Assembly (NCBI GenBank): GCA_050115795.1
Contig: JASFPT010000006.1
Location: 1-40,324, forward strand
Source of the DNA: JAIPEL01 sp050115795
Lineage (GTDB): Bacteria > Desulfobacterota > Desulfobacteria > Desulfobacterales > CAFBRK01
Direction: 5' to 3'
DNA length: 40,324 bases
A model generated the notes under the pieces. That model did no database searches. It saw only the letters and a list, made by a program, of their open reading frames with translations, and was not told where the DNA came from. The position numbers and the translations under genes were made by a program. This document shows positions 38,966 to 40,324 of the stretch, in pieces (the stretch's first letter is position 1; each line of letters opens with the position of its first letter).

Positions 38966-40324
38966 ATGGCGGAAAAACCGGAGAAAAAGAAAAAGACGCC
39001 CCGCCAGCCGATGCCGGAACAGGAACCAATGGTGCGGGCCAAAAATTTTGACGAGGTGCCCTTCGGGTACGACGAAGAGACGGCAAAGCTCGAGGCGAGC
39101 CGATGCCTTCAGTGCAAAAAGCCTTCCTGCGTGGAAGGCTGCCCGGTCAGCGTCGATATTCCGAGCTTTATCGCATTGATCAAGGAAGGGGATTTTACCG
39201 GGGCCTGCCGAAAGCTATGGGAGAAAAACGCGCTTCCCGCTGTCTGCGGGCGCGTCTGCCCCCAGGAGCTGCAGTGTGAAGGCCGATGCATCGTCGGCAA
39301 AAAGGACGACCCGGTGGCGATCGGCAATCTGGAGCGGTTTGCCTCCGACTGGGAGCGCCATCACGGTACCGGCCAGCTTCCGCCCAAAGAAGAGCCCACC
39401 GGCAAGAAGGTGGCGGTGGTCGGATCAGGCCCCTCCGGGCTGACCGTGGCCGGCGACCTGATCAAAAAAGGCCATGACGTGACCGTGTTCGAGGCCTTTC
39501 ACCTGCCTGGCGGCGTGCTGATCTACGGCATTCCCGAATTTCGTCTTCCCAAAGAGATCGTGGGCCAGGAGGTCAACTTTCTGGTCCGCCAGGGGGTCAA
39601 CCTGGAGACCAACCAGGTGGTGGGACGCACGGTGAGCATCGATGAGCTTTTCGAGCAGGGCTACGATGCGGTCTTTCTGGGCGTGGGCGCGGGCCTTCCC
39701 CGGTTTTTGAACATCCCCGGCGAAAACCTGATCGGCATTTATTCGGCCAATGAGTATCTGACCCGCTCCAATCTGATGAAAGCCTATCTTTTCCCGAAAT
39801 ACGACACGCCGATCATCAAGGGGAGAAACGTGGTCACCATCGGCGCCGGCAACGTGGCCATGGACTCGGCCCGAACCGCCCTTCGCCTGGGGGCCGAAAA
39901 GTCCCGGATCGTTTATCGCCGATCCCGGGAAGAAGTCCCCGCCCGAGCCGCCGAAGTTCACCATGCCGAGCAAGAAGGGGTGGAATTCCATTTCCTCACC
40001 AACCCGATCCGATTTTTTGGAGACGACAAGGGCCGGTTGACCGGCATGGAATGCCTCCAGATGGAGCTGGGAGAACCCGACGATTCCGGACGCCGTCGGC
40101 CGATCCCGATCAAGGGCAGCGAATTCAAGCTCGAATGCGACCTGGCGATCATCGCCGTGGGCGCCGGTGCAAACCCCCTGCTGACGCAATCCACCGAGGG
40201 ACTCCAGCTCAACAACTGGGGGTACATCGTCACCGATCCGAAAACCGGCAAGACCAGCAAAAAAGGCGTTTGGGCCGGCGGAGACATCGTGACCGGATCG
40301 GCCACCGTCATCTTGGCCATGGGC
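38966..40324 (+). CDS. NfnB/SudA-type glutamate-synthase-like NADPH oxidoreductase subunit, 3' partial
   Basis: The first 453 codons of the large Nfn/sulfide dehydrogenase subunit are present; the right edge cuts it. An N-terminal two-cluster ferredoxin-like region has CLQCKKPSCVEGCPVS and VCGRVCPQELQCEGRC. An FAD motif follows (VAVVGSGPSGLTVAGDLIKKG), then a NAD(P)-binding motif (VVTIGAGNVAMDSARTALRLG) and a YRRSREEVPARAAEV block. The ATG is preceded by GGAGG. It is a homologue of GltD (glutamate synthase small subunit), but the neighbour indicates Nfn. With the preceding gene it would bifurcate electrons between NADPH, NADH and ferredoxin. Confidence 0.92.
   Translation, partial: MAEKPEKKKKTPRQPMPEQEPMVRAKNFDEVPFGYDEETAKLEASRCLQCKKPSCVEGCPVSVDIPSFIALIKEGDFTGACRKLWEKNALPAVCGRVCPQELQCEGRCIVGKKDDPVAIGNLERFASDWERHHGTGQLPPKEEPTGKKVAVVGSGPSGLTVAGDLIKKGHDVTVFEAFHLPGGVLIYGIPEFRLPKEIVGQEVNFLVRQGVNLETNQVVGRTVSIDELFEQGYDAVFLGVGAGLPRFLNIPGENLIGIYSANEYLTRSNLMKAYLFPKYDTPIIKGRNVVTIGAGNVAMDSARTALRLGAEKSRIVYRRSREEVPARAAEVHHAEQEGVEFHFLTNPIRFFGDDKGRLTGMECLQMELGEPDDSGRRRPIPIKGSEFKLECDLAIIAVGAGANPLLTQSTEGLQLNNWGYIVTDPKTGKTSKKGVWAGGDIVTGSATVILAMG

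Noticed and set aside
1..40324. CRISPR arrays, insertion sequences, complete tRNA or rRNA genes
   Set aside because: I found no regularly spaced identical repeats, no transposase-like protein and no tRNA or rRNA body in the window.

Overview
The window is GC-rich and densely coded. It looks like the chromosome of a strictly anaerobic deltaproteobacterium (Desulfobacterota, probably Desulfobacteraceae/Desulfosarcina-like). This rests on the gene content: a DUF3786 protein with a CFeSP-type cluster motif, an NfnAB/SudAB pair, an Etf-linked membrane Fe-S oxidoreductase, a non-pyrrolysine MttB-family methyltransferase, and lone MoxR/VWA genes. The genus is inference; no rRNA or marker gene is present.

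Left part (1-8.9 kb). A corrinoid-salvage amidohydrolase, CbiZ, appears to be fused to the tail of a BtuD-type ABC ATPase cut by the window edge. It is followed by an overlapping exbB-exbD-tonB set, which suggests TonB-driven corrinoid uptake and remodelling. A minus-strand run of housekeeping and accessory genes follows: a DUF4197 exported protein, an AhpD-like protein, a Nudix hydrolase, two stand-alone cyclic-nucleotide-binding proteins, a crotonase-fold protein lacking both usual catalytic glutamates, a predicted lipoprotein and a HIT protein.

Middle part (8.9-22 kb). A three-gene minus-strand operon encodes a DUF3786/4Fe-4S protein, an FrdA/SdhA-like flavoprotein without the usual active-site residues, and a small 2Fe-2S protein. 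Next come a THUMP-type RNA methyltransferase, an EamA transporter, ssb, tatA with a Cys-rich partner, a core-MetE-like methyltransferase, a MoxR/VWA pair, a YbaK-type editing protein and an OmpA-family protein.

Right part (22-37 kb). This is the most coherent unit. An Lrp-type regulator precedes gcvT-gcvH-gcvPA-gcvPB, whose genes are joined by ATGA overlaps. Convergent to it is gntR - dimethylglycine/sarcosine dehydrogenase-like flavoprotein - etfB - etfA. Divergent from gntR are an Etf:menaquinone oxidoreductase-like membrane protein, an MttB-family methyltransferase and a MetH-activation-domain-like protein. Read together, these could take glycine betaine (or a similar methylamine) to dimethylglycine by corrinoid methyl transfer. 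Oxidative demethylation to sarcosine and glycine would follow, with electrons passing through EtfAB to the quinone pool, and glycine would finally be cleaved. No corrinoid carrier protein and no lipoamide dehydrogenase gene is in the window. The far right holds a TatD nuclease and the start of an nfnAB operon.

The intergenic spaces contain several repeat families: a two-hairpin element that repeatedly begins on a stop codon, a 138-139 bp element whose terminal inverted repeats change in step, and short TTCGGATTTCG-type direct/inverted repeats.
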